From NCBI GenBank assembly GCA_947488625.1, contig CANKZR010000001.1, forward strand, positions 434,001 to 498,000: 64,000 nucleotides of DNA. Direction: 5' to 3'. The notes under the pieces were generated by a model. It made no database searches, was not told the DNA's origin, and saw nothing but the letters and a program-made list of their open reading frames with translations. Both the position numbers and the translations under genes were made by a program. The DNA comes from an uncultured Sphingomonadaceae bacterium. Lineage in GTDB: Bacteria > Pseudomonadota > Alphaproteobacteria > Sphingomonadales > Sphingomonadaceae. The first letter of the stretch is position 1. The number at the start of each line of letters is the position of its first letter. Below are positions 63,675-64,000 of the stretch, piece after piece.

Positions 63675-64000
63675 ATGAAGATCGATTCGAGTATTTCCGC
63701 AGTCATTACCGGTGGCGCTTCCGGCCTGGGTGAGGCCACGGCTCGGGCGCTGGCGGCACGAGGTGCAAAAGTTGCCCTGTTCGACCTGAACGAAGAACGC
63801 GGCGAGAGAATCGCTGCTGAACTCGGCGGGACCTTCTGCAAGGTCGATGTGTCGAACGAGGAGTCCATTGCGGCCGGTTTCGCCAAGGCTCGCGAAGCAA
63901 ATGGCCAAGAGCGAGTACTGGTGAACTGTGCGGGTATCGCTCCCATCGGCAAGCTCACCCGCCGCGATCGCGAAACGGGAGAGATCAGTCATCTTCCTTT
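63675..64000 (+). CDS. Short-chain dehydrogenase/reductase (partial)
   Basis: The first 108 codons of an SDR running off the right edge. The Rossmann motif TGGASGLG and VDVSNEESI, then the NCAGIAP stretch (NAG-type motif), fit NAD(P)-dependent SDRs; DLNEER after the second strand suggests NAD(H). The start AVITGGASGLGEATARALAARGAK-like pattern recalls type-2 3-hydroxyacyl-CoA dehydrogenases, which would imply beta-oxidation, but the catalytic Tyr/Lys region is outside the window. GGGTGAGAG precedes the ATG. Confidence 0.9.
   Translation, partial: MKIDSSISAVITGGASGLGEATARALAARGAKVALFDLNEERGERIAAELGGTFCKVDVSNEESIAAGFAKAREANGQERVLVNCAGIAPIGKLTRRDRETGEISHLP

Overview
The window is an ordinary, gene-dense stretch of chromosome from an alphaproteobacterium, most probably a sphingomonad of the Erythrobacteraceae. 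This is inferred from gene content, not from a search: ChpT of the CckA-ChpT-CtrA relay, an RpoH-type heat-shock sigma factor, an ATP12 chaperone, GatCAB, a TorF-family porin, DUF3297 and TIGR02186 proteins, many TonB-dependent receptors, high GC, and frequent four-base stop/start overlaps. I see no prophage, transposase, integrase, CRISPR array or plasmid function.

Layout. 1-8.1 kb: a partial ParA-type ATPase diverging from a SPOR-domain protein, a DUF418 membrane protein, an iron-storage pair (bfd, bfr) with palindromic motifs upstream of each gene, then leftward gloA-der-DUF2721 and a TorF porin behind a striking operator-like palindrome. 8.4-16.5 kb: a metallophosphoesterase, RNase P RNA (rnpB), a cell-wall amidase coupled to chpT, a JAMM peptidase head-to-head with an RluD-type synthase, rpoH, mtgA, a His-rich metal exporter and a small lipoprotein. 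16.5-19.1 kb: clpP and clpX, leftward. 19.3-25.3 kb: two paralogous TonB-dependent receptors flanking a secreted amidase, the best candidate here for an accessory nutrient-uptake unit. 25.4-27.2 kb: trigger factor with a lysine/alanine-rich repeat tail, and tRNA-Leu(UAG).

27.3-39.5 kb: two small proteins, nhaA, a reduced NfrB/NfrA-like glycan synthesis and export pair, a TauE/SafE exporter coupled to a TIGR02186 protein, a HerA-type ATPase, queE, and valS carrying an in-frame palindromic insertion. 39.5-46.6 kb: an Mla-type lipid-transport operon (permease, ATPase, MCE protein, lipoprotein), then the leftward overlapping operon crcB-rluC-HAD phosphatase-small membrane protein-ATP12, and rpsU. 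46.7-53.7 kb: a membrane-anchored FKBP, a DUF4153 protein, gatC-gatA-(small membrane protein)-gatB, a GFA-family protein and trmL. 53.7-64 kb: a small beta-rich protein, a two-domain M16 protease lipoprotein, clpB behind a heat-shock-type promoter, a 1192-residue TonB-dependent receptor, and the start of a short-chain dehydrogenase gene.

The window is mostly housekeeping with a protein-quality-control theme (rpoH, clpP, clpX, clpB, tig, FKBP, M16) and a cell-envelope theme (SPOR protein, amidase, MtgA, Mla, Nfr-like pair, TonB receptors). I found no clearly undescribed multi-gene defence or mobile system. The most unusual sequence-level features are the insertions in ValRS, the histone-H1-like trigger-factor tail, the TorF operator and the receptor-amidase-receptor cluster.
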